A stretch of DNA of 64,000 nt from Oceanicaulis sp. HTCC2633 (GTDB taxonomy: Bacteria; Pseudomonadota; Alphaproteobacteria; Caulobacterales; Maricaulaceae). The stretch is from positions 1,319,251 to 1,383,250 of the forward strand of contig NZ_CH672428.1 in NCBI RefSeq assembly GCF_000152745.1, written 5' to 3'. The notes under the pieces are model-generated. The model was not told where the DNA came from, ran no database searches, and saw nothing but the letters and a program-made list of their open reading frames with translations. The translations under genes and the position numbers were made by a program. Shown here piece after piece: positions 9,836 through 19,630 of this stretch (position 1 is its first letter; each line of letters starts with the position of its first letter).

Positions 9836-11880
9836 TGGACGCCGTTACGCTCTCCCTCTCCCCGCTCGTTCCGCCCGCGCTCGCCTATGGGCTGGGCGCG
9901 CTGGCGCTGGCTGTGGCGATCCTTGCGCTGGTGCGCGGCCTGAAAGGCTGGCTCTGGCGGGCGCTGGCCGGGCTGGTCCTGACGGGCGCGCTGCTGAACC
10001 CGGCTCTGGTGCAGGAAACCCGCGAGCCCCTGAGTGATGTGATGGTGCTGATCACCGATGACAGCGCCTCCATGCAGATCGGCAATCGCAGCGCCGCCGC
10101 CGAGCAGACGGCGCAGGCTTTGCGCGCGCTCGCCGAAAGCGATCCGCTGCTGGATCTCGTGGAGGTCAGCGGCGGCGCGTCCGAGGACGGCACGCGTCTG
10201 AACCGCGCCCTGCAGCAAGGCCTGTCGCAAGCCCCGCGCAATCGTCTGGCGGGGGTCATCATCGCCTCTGACGGCCAGATCCATGACGCGCCGCCAGCCG
10301 CCGACGATCTGGGGCTTGAAGCCCCGGTCCATCATGTCCTGACAGGCAATCCGAATGCGCGCGACCGCCGCCTGATCGTCTCCCAGGCCCCGCGCTACGG
10401 CCTTGTGGGCGATCCGGTCAGCTTCACCTTGCGGGTCGAGGATGAGGGCGCGGCCACCGGGACCGCCATGGTCAATCTCTATGTGGATGGCGGCGATCCG
10501 ATCCAGGCCCGCGTGCAGATCGGTCAGGACGTGACCGTTCAGGCCGAAATCGCCAATCGGGGCCCGAATGTTGTCGAGATCGAGGTGGAGCCTGGCCAGG
10601 GCGAGCTGTCGCTGATCAACAATCGCGCCGCGGTGAACGTCACCGGCGTGCGCGATCGCTTGCGAGTGCTGCTCGTCACCGGCGAACCCCATAACGGCGC
10701 GCGGGCCTGGCGCAATCTTCTCAAATCCGACCCCAGCGTCGATCTGGTGCACTTCACCATTCTGCGCCCGCTGGACAAGGATGACAGCGTGCCCGCCAAC
10801 GAGCTCGCCCTGATCGCCTTTCCGGTCTTCGAGCTATTTCAGCTGAGCCTTGAGGAATTCGACCTCGTCATCTTCGACCGCTATCGCCGCCGCGGCATTT
10901 TGCGCCCGCTCTATTTCGACAATATCGCCAATTATGTCGAAAATGGCGGCGCGCTGTTGGTCACCACAGGGCCGCCCTTCGCCGGCGGCGAAAGCGTTTC
11001 GCGCTCGCCGCTCGCCAGCGTGCTGCCCGCCGCCCCGACCGGCCAGATCAGCGAAGAGCGCTTCACGCCGCAGATCAGCGAAATCGGCCAGCGCCACCCT
11101 GTCACCCGTCCCATGCTATCAGGTGAAGGCGAATGGGGTCCGTGGTTCCGGCGCATCGGCGCACGGCCGCTGTCGGGCGAGACCGTTCTGGAAGCCCCCA
11201 ATGGCGACCCCCTGCTGACCCTGTCCCATGAAGGTCAGGGGCGGGCGGCGATCCTGCTGTCCGATCAGGCCTGGCTGTGGGCGCGCGGATATGAGGGCGG
11301 CGGTCCGCATGACGAACTGTTCCGTCGCGTCGCGCACTGGCTGATGGGCGAGCCGGAGCTGGACGAAGAACGCCTGAGCGCACGCGTCGTTGATGGCGAG
11401 CTCGAAGTCACCCGCAATACGCTTGCAGACGAGGTGCCCGAGCTGGAGATCGAATGGCCGTCCGGCGTTCAGGAATCCGTGGAGATGGATGAGACCGGGC
11501 TGGGCGTCTACACCGAGCGCATGACCGCACGCGAACAGGGGCTGGTGCGCCTGCGCTCAGGCGACCTGACCACGGTGACGGCCTCGGGCCCGCTCAATCC
11601 TCTGGAATATCGCGATCTGCGGCCCGATCCGGAAGGCTTCGCCGCGCTCGTCGATTCAAGCGAGGGCGGGATCTTCACGCTGGGCGAGGAGATCGACTTG
11701 CCTGAATTCAGGCGGACCAATGCCCGCGCCCGACAGGCCGGGATGAACTGGGCGGGACTGAAACGCAACAACGCCTATCTGGTCACGGACGCCCAGTCCG
11801 TGCCGCTGGCGCCCGGCCTTCTCATCGCCCTTCTGGCGCTCGGCTTGCTGGCGCTCGCCTGGCGCAGGGAAGGCGCGTGA
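9835..11880 (+). CDS. Membrane protein with degenerate VWA and amidotransferase-like domains, 681 aa
   Basis: Last gene of the moxR operon. Two hydrophobic helices occupy residues 12-60, followed by VLITDDSASMQIGNRS, which resembles the DxSxS metal site of VWA domains. A class I glutamine-amidotransferase-like fold is suggested around residues 270-520, and a single C-terminal helix (LLIALLALGLLALAW) ends the protein. The large extracytoplasmic part together with the preceding protein suggests an envelope complex handled by MoxR. The ATG at 9835 overlaps the previous stop by one base; a TTG one codon earlier is less likely. No peptidase or amidotransferase active site could be confirmed by eye. 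Confidence 0.88.
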   Translation: MDAVTLSLSPLVPPALAYGLGALALAVAILALVRGLKGWLWRALAGLVLTGALLNPALVQETREPLSDVMVLITDDSASMQIGNRSAAAEQTAQALRALAESDPLLDLVEVSGGASEDGTRLNRALQQGLSQAPRNRLAGVIIASDGQIHDAPPAADDLGLEAPVHHVLTGNPNARDRRLIVSQAPRYGLVGDPVSFTLRVEDEGAATGTAMVNLYVDGGDPIQARVQIGQDVTVQAEIANRGPNVVEIEVEPGQGELSLINNRAAVNVTGVRDRLRVLLVTGEPHNGARAWRNLLKSDPSVDLVHFTILRPLDKDDSVPANELALIAFPVFELFQLSLEEFDLVIFDRYRRRGILRPLYFDNIANYVENGGALLVTTGPPFAGGESVSRSPLASVLPAAPTGQISEERFTPQISEIGQRHPVTRPMLSGEGEWGPWFRRIGARPLSGETVLEAPNGDPLLTLSHEGQGRAAILLSDQAWLWARGYEGGGPHDELFRRVAHWLMGEPELDEERLSARVVDGELEVTRNTLADEVPELEIEWPSGVQESVEMDETGLGVYTERMTAREQGLVRLRSGDLTTVTASGPLNPLEYRDLRPDPEGFAALVDSSEGGIFTLGEEIDLPEFRRTNARARQAGMNWAGLKRNNAYLVTDAQSVPLAPGLLIALLALGLLALAWRREGA

Positions 11881-11984
11881 CGGCGCCTGGCAGATTCCAT
11901 ATCGTCGCCAGACCCGAACCGTTCTAGACAGTCGTGATATCCACGCCTCCGCAGGGTGCTGAGGCGTGCGCACCGGACCCGATC

Positions 11985-12818
11985 ATGGATCTCCTCGAGC
12001 TTGGCTTCAGAACGCTGGACGAGTGGTCCGTCTTCTTCAGGACCATGCGGCCGGGAATAGAATCTCAGCGCGCCCAGGCGCTGGACCGCATCGCCATTGA
12101 AGGCCTGCATGACCCTTATCTGGGCCTGGTCACGCCTGACAGGATTGAACTCGACAGCGCCCGTCTGCGTGAAAGCCTGATCGCCCATTCCTGCACGTCA
12201 CGCACGCGGGCCATCCTGCATGTACTGCGCACTTACGCCTGCGGGCGGGAAAAGTCGCTGCGGGTCTTCGCCTCGGAACGCCTGTCGCCATTCGCCCAGC
12301 GCTTGCGTTCGATCTTTCCGCGCTTCACGGGCTCTGAATACCTGCCGCTGGCTTCGGACCGCCGGGCGCACCCACGCGTGATGCATCAGGACGTGCAGGC
12401 GCTGAGTTTCAGCGATGACAGCTTCGACATCTATGTCAGCTGCGAAGTGCTCGAACATGTGCCGGACATGGACAGGGCCATTTCGGAAGCCGCCCGCATC
12501 CTCAAACCCGGCGGTCTGTTCGTCGGCACTGTGCCGTTCAACATGCGAGGGACGGAGCGGACCATCAAGGCGCGCCTGGGCCCGGACGGCCTGGAGCATC
12601 TGGCGCCGCCGGAATATCACGGCAATCCGACACGTCCGGACGAGGGCAGCCTGGTCTTCGCCATCCCCGGTTGGGACTTCGTACAGGACCTTGAAAGGGC
12701 GGGCTTTGAAGACGCCGGCATGCGCTTTGTCATGTCAGGCTATTTTGGCCTTCTGACCAATGATGTGGGTGGGGTCTTCCTCTTCGCCGCCCGCAAACCC
12801 GTAAAGCCTGCAGCCTAG
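11985..12818 (+). CDS. SAM-dependent class I methyltransferase
   Basis: The C-terminal half carries the class I methyltransferase core: DVQALSFSDDSFDIYVSCEV, LEHVPDMDRAISEAARILKP and GGLFVGTVPF. The glycine-rich SAM loop (motif I) is weak, as in several lipopolysaccharide- or envelope-associated methyltransferases with this FTGSEYLPL lead-in. The first 100 residues are a separate helical region of unknown role. A GTG at 11934 in frame would add 17 residues; I prefer the ATG at 11985 but neither has a strong ribosome site. The substrate is unknown. The gene ends by sharing a CTAG tetranucleotide with the convergent yczR stop. Confidence 0.85.
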   Translation: MDLLELGFRTLDEWSVFFRTMRPGIESQRAQALDRIAIEGLHDPYLGLVTPDRIELDSARLRESLIAHSCTSRTRAILHVLRTYACGREKSLRVFASERLSPFAQRLRSIFPRFTGSEYLPLASDRRAHPRVMHQDVQALSFSDDSFDIYVSCEVLEHVPDMDRAISEAARILKPGGLFVGTVPFNMRGTERTIKARLGPDGLEHLAPPEYHGNPTRPDEGSLVFAIPGWDFVQDLERAGFEDAGMRFVMSGYFGLLTNDVGGVFLFAARKPVKPAA

Positions 12819-14251
12819 AAAACTGGCGCTTCAACCCGAACCTCTTTCGCCAGACCGGGCGTCGCGCAGACTTGCCTCCAGGCGGGCTCCAACAGGTCGA
12901 GCGCCCGGACCATGAAATCCCGGTCGCGGCTGAAGGGGAGGCGCAGATTGTGCGCCCCGCCCTGCTGGAGGAAGAAGCGCGGCCCCGGCTCCAGCTTCAG
13001 CCCCCACTCGCGGGCCGCCGCCGACAGCTCGGGGCTGACCGGCCTGGGCAGGCGCAGCCAGAGCGACAGGCCGCCCTCGACCTTCAGGCTGGTCCAGTCG
13101 GGGAAACGCCGCGCGATTTCGCCGCTCAGAAAGGCGTGCTCGTCACGCAATTGCGCGCGCTGACGGTCCACCGCATCGGGGAAGTCCTCATAGAGGATGC
13201 GCGTGGTGATCTGCTCAAGCGGCGGACCACCCAGATCAATCGATGAGCGGGCGGCGTGGACCTGATCGATGATGCGTCGGTCCGCCGCGATCCAGCCCGT
13301 ACGCAAGCCTCCCCAGAACACCTTGCTGGCCGACCCCAGCCGCACCACAGGCGCGCGATAATGGGGCGGATCGATCACGGGCGGCGGCGCATCGCGCCAG
13401 AGCTCGCGCACGCACTCGTCTAACACCAGCAACGCGCCGCCGCGCTTGGCGGCCCGCGCAAGACGAAAGCGCGCGTCCGCATCCATCACCTGGCCTGTGG
13501 GATTGTGATGATCCGCAATCAGGTAGGCCATCTTGTAGCGCCCCTGCGCCAGGTCGCGCTCGAGCTCGGCCACCGACCAGCCGTTATCCGTCACCGGATA
13601 GCCGCGCATCTGAACGCCTGCCCGATGGAAAGCCTCAAGGGCATTAGGATAACTCGGCAGGTCAACCGCCACCGGATCGCCGGGTTTGAGGAAGGCGCGG
13701 ATCAGCAGCACCAGCCCGTGCTGGGCGCCCTGGGAGATCAGGATCTGATCCGGCGCCAGCGCCACGCCATCTTCAGCATAGCGATCCGCCAGCACCCGGC
13801 GCAGCCCGATCTCGCCGCGCATCTCATAGCCTGAATGCGGCAGGAGCGCCGGCAGATGCGCCATCGCCTTGCGATAGGCCGGCGCGAGATCGGGATGGGC
13901 GCGGGTCGTTGCGGCCGCCAGGTCCACCAGGCCCGGATCAGCGCTCGCGCCCTCCTGCAGCGCCTCGGCGCCGTCGGGCAGCACGGTCACCGAACCGCGC
14001 CCCTGCCCGCTTTCCAGAAAGCCCTCGGCGCGCAACAGATCATAGGCTTGGGACACCGTGATCCGCGCCACCTCGAGCTCGTCGGCCAGACGTCGCTCGC
14101 CGGGCAGCTTCACCCCCAGCCCGACACGCCCGTCCAGAATGGCGAAACGCAAGCGGTTCGCGATCTGGCGATAGGCGGGCGCGGTGGCGCTGTCGCGCCA
14201 GCCCTGCATCAGGCGGCGCAGGCTGAGCAGGGAAAGCGAGCGATCTGACAT
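12815..14251 (-). CDS. yczR: MocR-type transcription factor (GntR HTH plus aminotransferase fold), YczR-like
   Basis: A 478-aa MocR regulator. The N-terminal GntR winged helix (about residues 18-85) contains LRFAILDGRVGLGVKLPGER and ELEVARITVSQAYDLLRAEG. The rest is a fold-type I aminotransferase domain with DHHNPTGQ and SASKVFWGGLRTGW, the latter carrying the probable PLP-binding lysine. Such proteins bind DNA and sense PLP or a related effector. A GAGG ribosome site lies 8 nt before the ATG. Its divergent neighbour is a YczE membrane protein, the pairing after which the YczR subgroup is named, and the 95-bp gap contains three GCCAAG half-sites. Regulation of yczE and self is inferred. Confidence 0.93.
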   Translation of the reverse strand: MSDRSLSLLSLRRLMQGWRDSATAPAYRQIANRLRFAILDGRVGLGVKLPGERRLADELEVARITVSQAYDLLRAEGFLESGQGRGSVTVLPDGAEALQEGASADPGLVDLAAATTRAHPDLAPAYRKAMAHLPALLPHSGYEMRGEIGLRRVLADRYAEDGVALAPDQILISQGAQHGLVLLIRAFLKPGDPVAVDLPSYPNALEAFHRAGVQMRGYPVTDNGWSVAELERDLAQGRYKMAYLIADHHNPTGQVMDADARFRLARAAKRGGALLVLDECVRELWRDAPPPVIDPPHYRAPVVRLGSASKVFWGGLRTGWIAADRRIIDQVHAARSSIDLGGPPLEQITTRILYEDFPDAVDRQRAQLRDEHAFLSGEIARRFPDWTSLKVEGGLSLWLRLPRPVSPELSAAAREWGLKLEPGPRFFLQQGGAHNLRLPFSRDRDFMVRALDLLEPAWRQVCATPGLAKEVRVEAPVF

Positions 14252-14288
14252 GGCGTCATCCTCAATCAGGCGGCTCCGGCATCATAGC

Positions 14289-14328
14289 GCCAAGGTCGCT
14301 AGCTTGGCCCTATTTTTTAAGGCCAAGC
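14289..14328. promoter_or_regulatory. Candidate YczR operator with three GCCAAG half-sites
   Basis: Between yczR and yczE the sequence has GCCAAG at 14289-14294, its complement CTTGGC at 14303-14308 and GCCAAG again at 14322-14327. The last two belong to a perfect 9-bp inverted repeat, AGCTTGGCC (14301-14309) and GGCCAAGCT (14321-14329), around an A/T-rich 11-nt spacer. MocR factors typically bind combined direct and inverted half-sites, so this is the probable regulator site. Binding is an inference. Confidence 0.65.
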
Positions 14329-14346
14329 TCGGGATTGATGCGTGCC

Positions 14347-14955
14347 ATGTTGATAAAACGTCTGATCCAGTTGCACCTGGGCCTCGCGGCCTATGGCGTC
14401 TCGCTGGCCCTGATGGTTCGCGCCAATCTGGGTCTTGATCCCTGGGATGTGTTCCATGAGGGCCTGTCGGACCGCATCGGTCTGAGCTTCGGCATGACCG
14501 TCAATCTGGTCGGCCTTCTGGTGCTGCTGGCCTGGTGGCCGATCCGGCAGAAGCCGGGGATCGGCACGGTGATGAACGTGCTGCTGATCGGGACAGTGGC
14601 GGACCTGACCCTGTTCGTCATGCCCGAGCTGACCGGCTACGCAATGCGCGCCCTCCTCCTGGTCTGCGCCATTGGCCTGAATGGCGTCGCCACCGCCAGT
14701 TATATCGGCGCGGGCCTGGGTCCGGGCCCGCGCGACGGCCTGATGACCGGGGTGTGCGGGCGCACGGGCTGGCCGGTGGGCCGGGTGCGCCTGGGGATCG
14801 AGCTTGTGGTGCTGGCGAGCGGCTTTGCCCTGGGCGGCACGGTGGGCCTCGGCACCGTGCTCTATGCCGTCGCCATTGGCCCGCTGGTGCACTGGCTGCT
14901 GCCGCGCTTCACGCTCAAGCCCGGGACAGCGCCTGTTCCCGCGCCGGCGGAATGA
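14347..14955 (+). CDS. yczE: YczE/YitT family inner-membrane protein
   Basis: About 202 aa with five hydrophobic helices. The family signature follows the first helix: MVRANLGLDPWDVFHEGLSD, then later SYIGAGLGPGPRDGLMTGV. These match the YczE/YitT-like membrane proteins of unknown transport role. The frame also offers TTG at 14335 and ATG at 14338; I chose ATG 14347 (MLIKRLIQLH), which starts just before the first helix, but the upstream ATG cannot be excluded. It is divergent from the MocR regulator, so it is presumably the target of YczR. The substrate, if any, is unknown. Confidence 0.88.
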   Translation: MLIKRLIQLHLGLAAYGVSLALMVRANLGLDPWDVFHEGLSDRIGLSFGMTVNLVGLLVLLAWWPIRQKPGIGTVMNVLLIGTVADLTLFVMPELTGYAMRALLLVCAIGLNGVATASYIGAGLGPGPRDGLMTGVCGRTGWPVGRVRLGIELVVLASGFALGGTVGLGTVLYAVAIGPLVHWLLPRFTLKPGTAPVPAPAE

Positions 14956-15057
14956 TCCTTTCCGGATCGGCAAAACTCACCGTCCAACCCGCCGGTTAAT
15001 GCCGCCGCCTCCCGTCTCTATCTGTGTGTCCAACACACGAGCTAAGGAGGGTTCGTC

Positions 15058-15756
15058 ATGATTGATGTACGGTATTTCGAAGATCTGGGCGCCTTCCAGA
15101 TCGACTGGCTGAACGCGAAACACCATTTCAGCTTCGGCTCCTATCACGATCCCAAACGGATGGGCTGGGGCGCGCTTCGGGTCTGGAACGACGACGAGAT
15201 CCAGCCTCGCACCGGCTTCCCCCCGCACCCCCATGCGGAGATGGAGATCATCACCTATGTGCGTGACGGCGCCATCACCCATGAAGACAGCCTGGGCAAC
15301 AAGGGCCGCACGGTGGCGGGCGATGTGCAGGTGATGAGTGCGGGCAAGGGCATCCGTCACGCCGAATACAATCGTGAAAGCGAGCTGACCCGCATCTTCC
15401 AGATCTGGATCATGCCCGATGAACGCGGCGGCGAGCCCTATTGGGACAGTCGCACCTTCCCCAAGGGTGACAAGGCGGGCGAGCTGGTGGTGCTGGCCTC
15501 GGGCCGCAAGGGCTATGAAGACGCCCTGCCCATCCGCGCCGATGCGCGGGTTCTGGGCGGGACGCTGAAAGCCGGCCAGTCCGTCCGCTATGCCCTTGAA
15601 GAGGGGCGTCACGCCTATCTGGCCCTCGCCAAGGGCGCGGTGACGGTCAATGAGGAAACGGTGGGACCGCGCGACGGGGCCGCGATCGTCGATGAACCCG
15701 TGATCGAGATCACCGCGATCGAGGACGCCGAAGTCGTGATGGTGGATTCGCTCTAG
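15058..15756 (+). CDS. Pirin family protein (YhhW-like bicupin)
   Basis: A 232-aa pirin. The metal-binding residues of the N-terminal cupin are visible in FPPHPHAEMEIITYVRDGAI (two His and a Glu) and the later His in MSAGKGIRHAEYN. Members of this YhhW-like subgroup are iron cupins, some with quercetin dioxygenase activity in vitro; the in vivo role is unclear. The start has a strong AAGGAGG ribosome site. It is a single-gene unit, closed by the rho-independent terminator at 15800-15832. Confidence 0.94.
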   Translation: MIDVRYFEDLGAFQIDWLNAKHHFSFGSYHDPKRMGWGALRVWNDDEIQPRTGFPPHPHAEMEIITYVRDGAITHEDSLGNKGRTVAGDVQVMSAGKGIRHAEYNRESELTRIFQIWIMPDERGGEPYWDSRTFPKGDKAGELVVLASGRKGYEDALPIRADARVLGGTLKAGQSVRYALEEGRHAYLALAKGAVTVNEETVGPRDGAAIVDEPVIEITAIEDAEVVMVDSL

Positions 15757-15799
15757 GCGCCTCTTCACCCGGCCTTAAGCGCCAGTCGCTAGACAGAAG

Positions 15800-15832
15800 A
15801 CCCGGCGGAGCCCCCTGCTCCGCCGGGTTTTT
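15800..15832 (+). terminator. Rho-independent terminator after pirin gene
   Basis: A 10-bp G/C stem, CCCGGCGGAG at 15801-15810 and CTCCGCCGGG at 15818-15827, with a 7-nt loop and a following T5 run. It lies 44 nt after the pirin stop and just before the small lipoprotein gene. Confidence 0.9.
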
Positions 15833-15846
15833 CTGTGGAGCGCGCC

Positions 15847-16065
15847 ATGACCCGACCCGCCCTTGTGATGATCGCCCTCGCCGCCGTGATGATGACGCCC
15901 GGCTGCATCGTGGTGCAGACCGCCGATCTCGCGGTCGGCGCAACCGGCGCCGTGGTGGGCGCCGCCGGCAAGGTGGTGGGCGGCGCCGTGGGCGTGGTGA
16001 CGCCGGGCAAGAGCGTGGTCGAGGACAAGTTCGTCACCGAGCTCTGCGACGACACGCCCGCCTAG
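15847..16065 (+). CDS. Small putative lipoprotein, 72 aa
   Basis: Begins MTRPALVMIALAAVMM and continues TPGCIVVQT, a short signal sequence ending in a cysteine that could be a lipobox, although the -3 position is Thr rather than Leu. The mature part is Gly/Ala/Val-rich (repeated GAxGKVVGGAVG-like text), compatible with a membrane-associated glycine-zipper segment, and ends in a short acidic tail with one Cys. Function unknown. Its stop codon overlaps the convergent queE stop in a shared CTAG, so there is no room for a terminator between the genes. Confidence 0.75.
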   Translation: MTRPALVMIALAAVMMTPGCIVVQTADLAVGATGAVVGAAGKVVGGAVGVVTPGKSVVEDKFVTELCDDTPA

Positions 16066-16691
16066 GGCACATTGATCCATTTGTGGGTCTGCAGGCTGAG
16101 CATCCATTGAGGATGTTGCAGACAATACTCGAATGCGGCCTGAGCATTTTTCATCTGGTCCGGCCCGTCCATGGGCTGCAGCCGGAACTGCTTGAAATCC
16201 AGCCCTGAGAAAAGTTCAGGCATCGCCTCGGGCTGAGGGTAGACGAGTTTCAGCTCATCGCCGGAGGTCTGCTTCAAGGGCGCGGTGGATTTGGGGCTGA
16301 CGCAGACCCAGTCGATGCCCTCCGGCGCCTTGATCGTACCATTGGTCTCGACCGCAATTCTGAACCCCGCCTCATGCAGGGCGTCAATCAGGGGCGCGTC
16401 GAGCTGCAAGAGCGGTTCGCCGCCGGTGCAGACCACATAGGGCTCGCCCCCGCCGGGCCACAGGCTCGCGACTTTGTCGGCCAGCGCTTCGGCCGTCTTG
16501 AACTTGCCGCCATTCACCCCGTCCACGCCGACAAAATCGGTATCGCAGAACTGGCAGATGGCGCTGGCGCGATCGCGCTCGAGCCCGCTCCACAGATTGC
16601 AGCCCGCAAAGCGCAGAAACACCGCCGGACGGCCCGTCTGGCCGCCCTCGCCCTGCACGGTGAGGAACATTTCCTTGACGGAATAGGTCAT
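16062..16691 (-). CDS. queE: 7-carboxy-7-deazaguanine synthase QueE
   Basis: Radical-SAM enzyme that converts 6-carboxytetrahydropterin to 7-carboxy-7-deazaguanine on the queuosine pathway. It begins [18 protein letters not shown], the family start. The cluster-binding cysteines are not the classical CxxxCxxC: after FAGC there is a 14-residue insertion before the CQFC pair (CX14CX2C), the form known from the structurally characterised Burkholderia QueE. Further on is VVCTGGEPLLQ. The ATG at 16691 overlaps the queC stop by one base. About 209 aa. queD is not in the window. Confidence 0.96.
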   Translation of the reverse strand: MTYSVKEMFLTVQGEGGQTGRPAVFLRFAGCNLWSGLERDRASAICQFCDTDFVGVDGVNGGKFKTAEALADKVASLWPGGGEPYVVCTGGEPLLQLDAPLIDALHEAGFRIAVETNGTIKAPEGIDWVCVSPKSTAPLKQTSGDELKLVYPQPEAMPELFSGLDFKQFRLQPMDGPDQMKNAQAAFEYCLQHPQWMLSLQTHKWINVP

Positions 16692-17410
16692 CAGCCCGCC
16701 GCGCCCTCGCGCCACTTGTTCCAGCCGGCCTTGCGCAAATCGCAGGCCGGGCAGTCATCACAGCCATAGCCCCAGTCATGGCGCTGGCCGCGCTCGCCGC
16801 GATAGCAGGTATGGCTGTGCTCGACGATCAGATCGACGAGCGCCTCTCCGCCCAGCTCATGCGCGAGCAACCAGGTCTGGGCCTTGTCCAGATGCATCAG
16901 CGGCGTCTCGATGACGGTCGGGCGGTCGAGCCCCAGCCCCAGCGCTCTCGCCTGGGTCTGGATCGTGTCCTCGCGGCAGTCGGGATAGCCTGAATAATCG
17001 GTCTGGCACATCCCCCCCACCAACACGTCGATGCCCCGACGATAGGCAAGCGCGGCGGCGACCGTGAGAAAAACGAGATTGCGCCCCGGCACGAAAGTGG
17101 AGGGCAGGCCCTGTTCGGTCATGACGATTTCCATGTCCGCCGTCAGCGCGCTTTCCGCCAGCGCGCCATAGCCCGACAGATCCACCAGACGATCCTCGCC
17201 CAGCCGTTCCGCCCAGGCCGGAAACGCCTTGAGCATCTCATCGCGAACCCGCTGGCGGGCTTTCAGCTCCACCTCATGGCGCTGGCCATAGTCAAACCCG
17301 ATCGTTTCCACCCGCTCAAAGCGCGACAACGCCCAGGCGAGGCAGGTGGCGGAATCCTGGCCGCCGGAGAACAGCACCAGGGCTGCGTTTGATGAAGCGC
17401 GTGTATCCAT
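16691..17410 (-). CDS. queC: 7-cyano-7-deazaguanine synthase QueC
   Basis: Converts 7-carboxy-7-deazaguanine to preQ0 with ATP and ammonia. The PP-loop ATPase motif is [14 protein letters not shown] (residues 13-26). The C-terminal zinc site is visible as HTCYRGERG, then [16 protein letters not shown] with its four cysteines. 239 aa, usual length. It is transcribed with queE (one-base stop-start overlap), giving a queC-queE operon divergent from cutA with 48 bp between. I see no preQ1 riboswitch in that short leader. Confidence 0.97.
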   Translation of the reverse strand: MDTRASSNAALVLFSGGQDSATCLAWALSRFERVETIGFDYGQRHEVELKARQRVRDEMLKAFPAWAERLGEDRLVDLSGYGALAESALTADMEIVMTEQGLPSTFVPGRNLVFLTVAAALAYRRGIDVLVGGMCQTDYSGYPDCREDTIQTQARALGLGLDRPTVIETPLMHLDKAQTWLLAHELGGEALVDLIVEHSHTCYRGERGQRHDWGYGCDDCPACDLRKAGWNKWREGAAG

Positions 17411-17458
17411 GTAGCCAGTATATCTTGCTTAAGAGCCGCGCCTGCAAGGAGCTCGACC

Positions 17459-17794
17459 ATGACTGAAGCCGCCAAGGGCGTCATCGTCCTTTACACCACC
17501 TGGCCTGACCGGGAGAGCGTGGAGCGCGCCGCGGGCCGTCTGCTGGAGGACCGTCTGATCGCCTGCGCCAACATTCTGGGAGAGAGCCGGTCGATCTATC
17601 GCTGGGAGGGCGAGGTGCAGAGCGAGCGTGAGATCATCGCCCTGTTCAAGACCTCGGCGGGGGCGGCGGAGCGGACGCGCGACGCCCTGCTCGCGCTTCA
17701 TCCCTATGATGAACCCTGCATTCTGGCGCTTGAGAGCACCGCCCCGCTGAGCGCATCGGGCTTTACCGACTGGGTGCGCGAACAGACAGCGTAA
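17459..17794 (+). CDS. cutA: Divalent-cation tolerance protein CutA
   Basis: A 111-aa CutA1 protein, a small ferredoxin-like trimer linked to copper tolerance in E. coli but with broad and unclear function. Family landmarks are VLYTTWPDRESVERAA at the start, RLIACANILGESRSIYRWEG and the EIIALFKTS strand, then HPYDEPCILAL. AAGGAG lies 8-9 nt upstream of the ATG. Divergent from queC. Confidence 0.95.
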   Translation: MTEAAKGVIVLYTTWPDRESVERAAGRLLEDRLIACANILGESRSIYRWEGEVQSEREIIALFKTSAGAAERTRDALLALHPYDEPCILALESTAPLSASGFTDWVREQTA

Positions 17795-17920
17795 CCCCAG
17801 GTTTAATAACGCGACTTTTCGATGAACCTTCCGTGAAACACGCCTTCAATTAAGGGCGCGGCAAGGGCCGGGCGTGTTGGGTAGGCGCGATTTCACCGCC
17901 TGCCCCAGGAGCCCGAGCCC

Positions 17921-19561
<1,641 letters not shown>

Positions 19562-19580
19562 GCCGCCGCCCTTCCCCATG

Positions 19581-19610
19581 AAAAAAGCCGGCGTCACCGC
19601 CGGCTTTTTT
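19581..19610. terminator. Bidirectional terminator between convergent kinases
   Basis: GCCGGCG (19587-19593) and CGCCGGC (19598-19604) around a TCAC loop, flanked by A6 on the left and T6 on the right, so it can terminate both the rightward kinase and the leftward one. Confidence 0.92.
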
Positions 19611-19630
19611 ATGTCGCGTGAGATCTGCGG

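Noticed and set aside
17837-17878. Riboswitch upstream of the hybrid kinase
   Set aside because: Only an 8-bp AACACGCC/GGCGTGTT inverted repeat with a 26-nt loop; no known aptamer core is recognisable.
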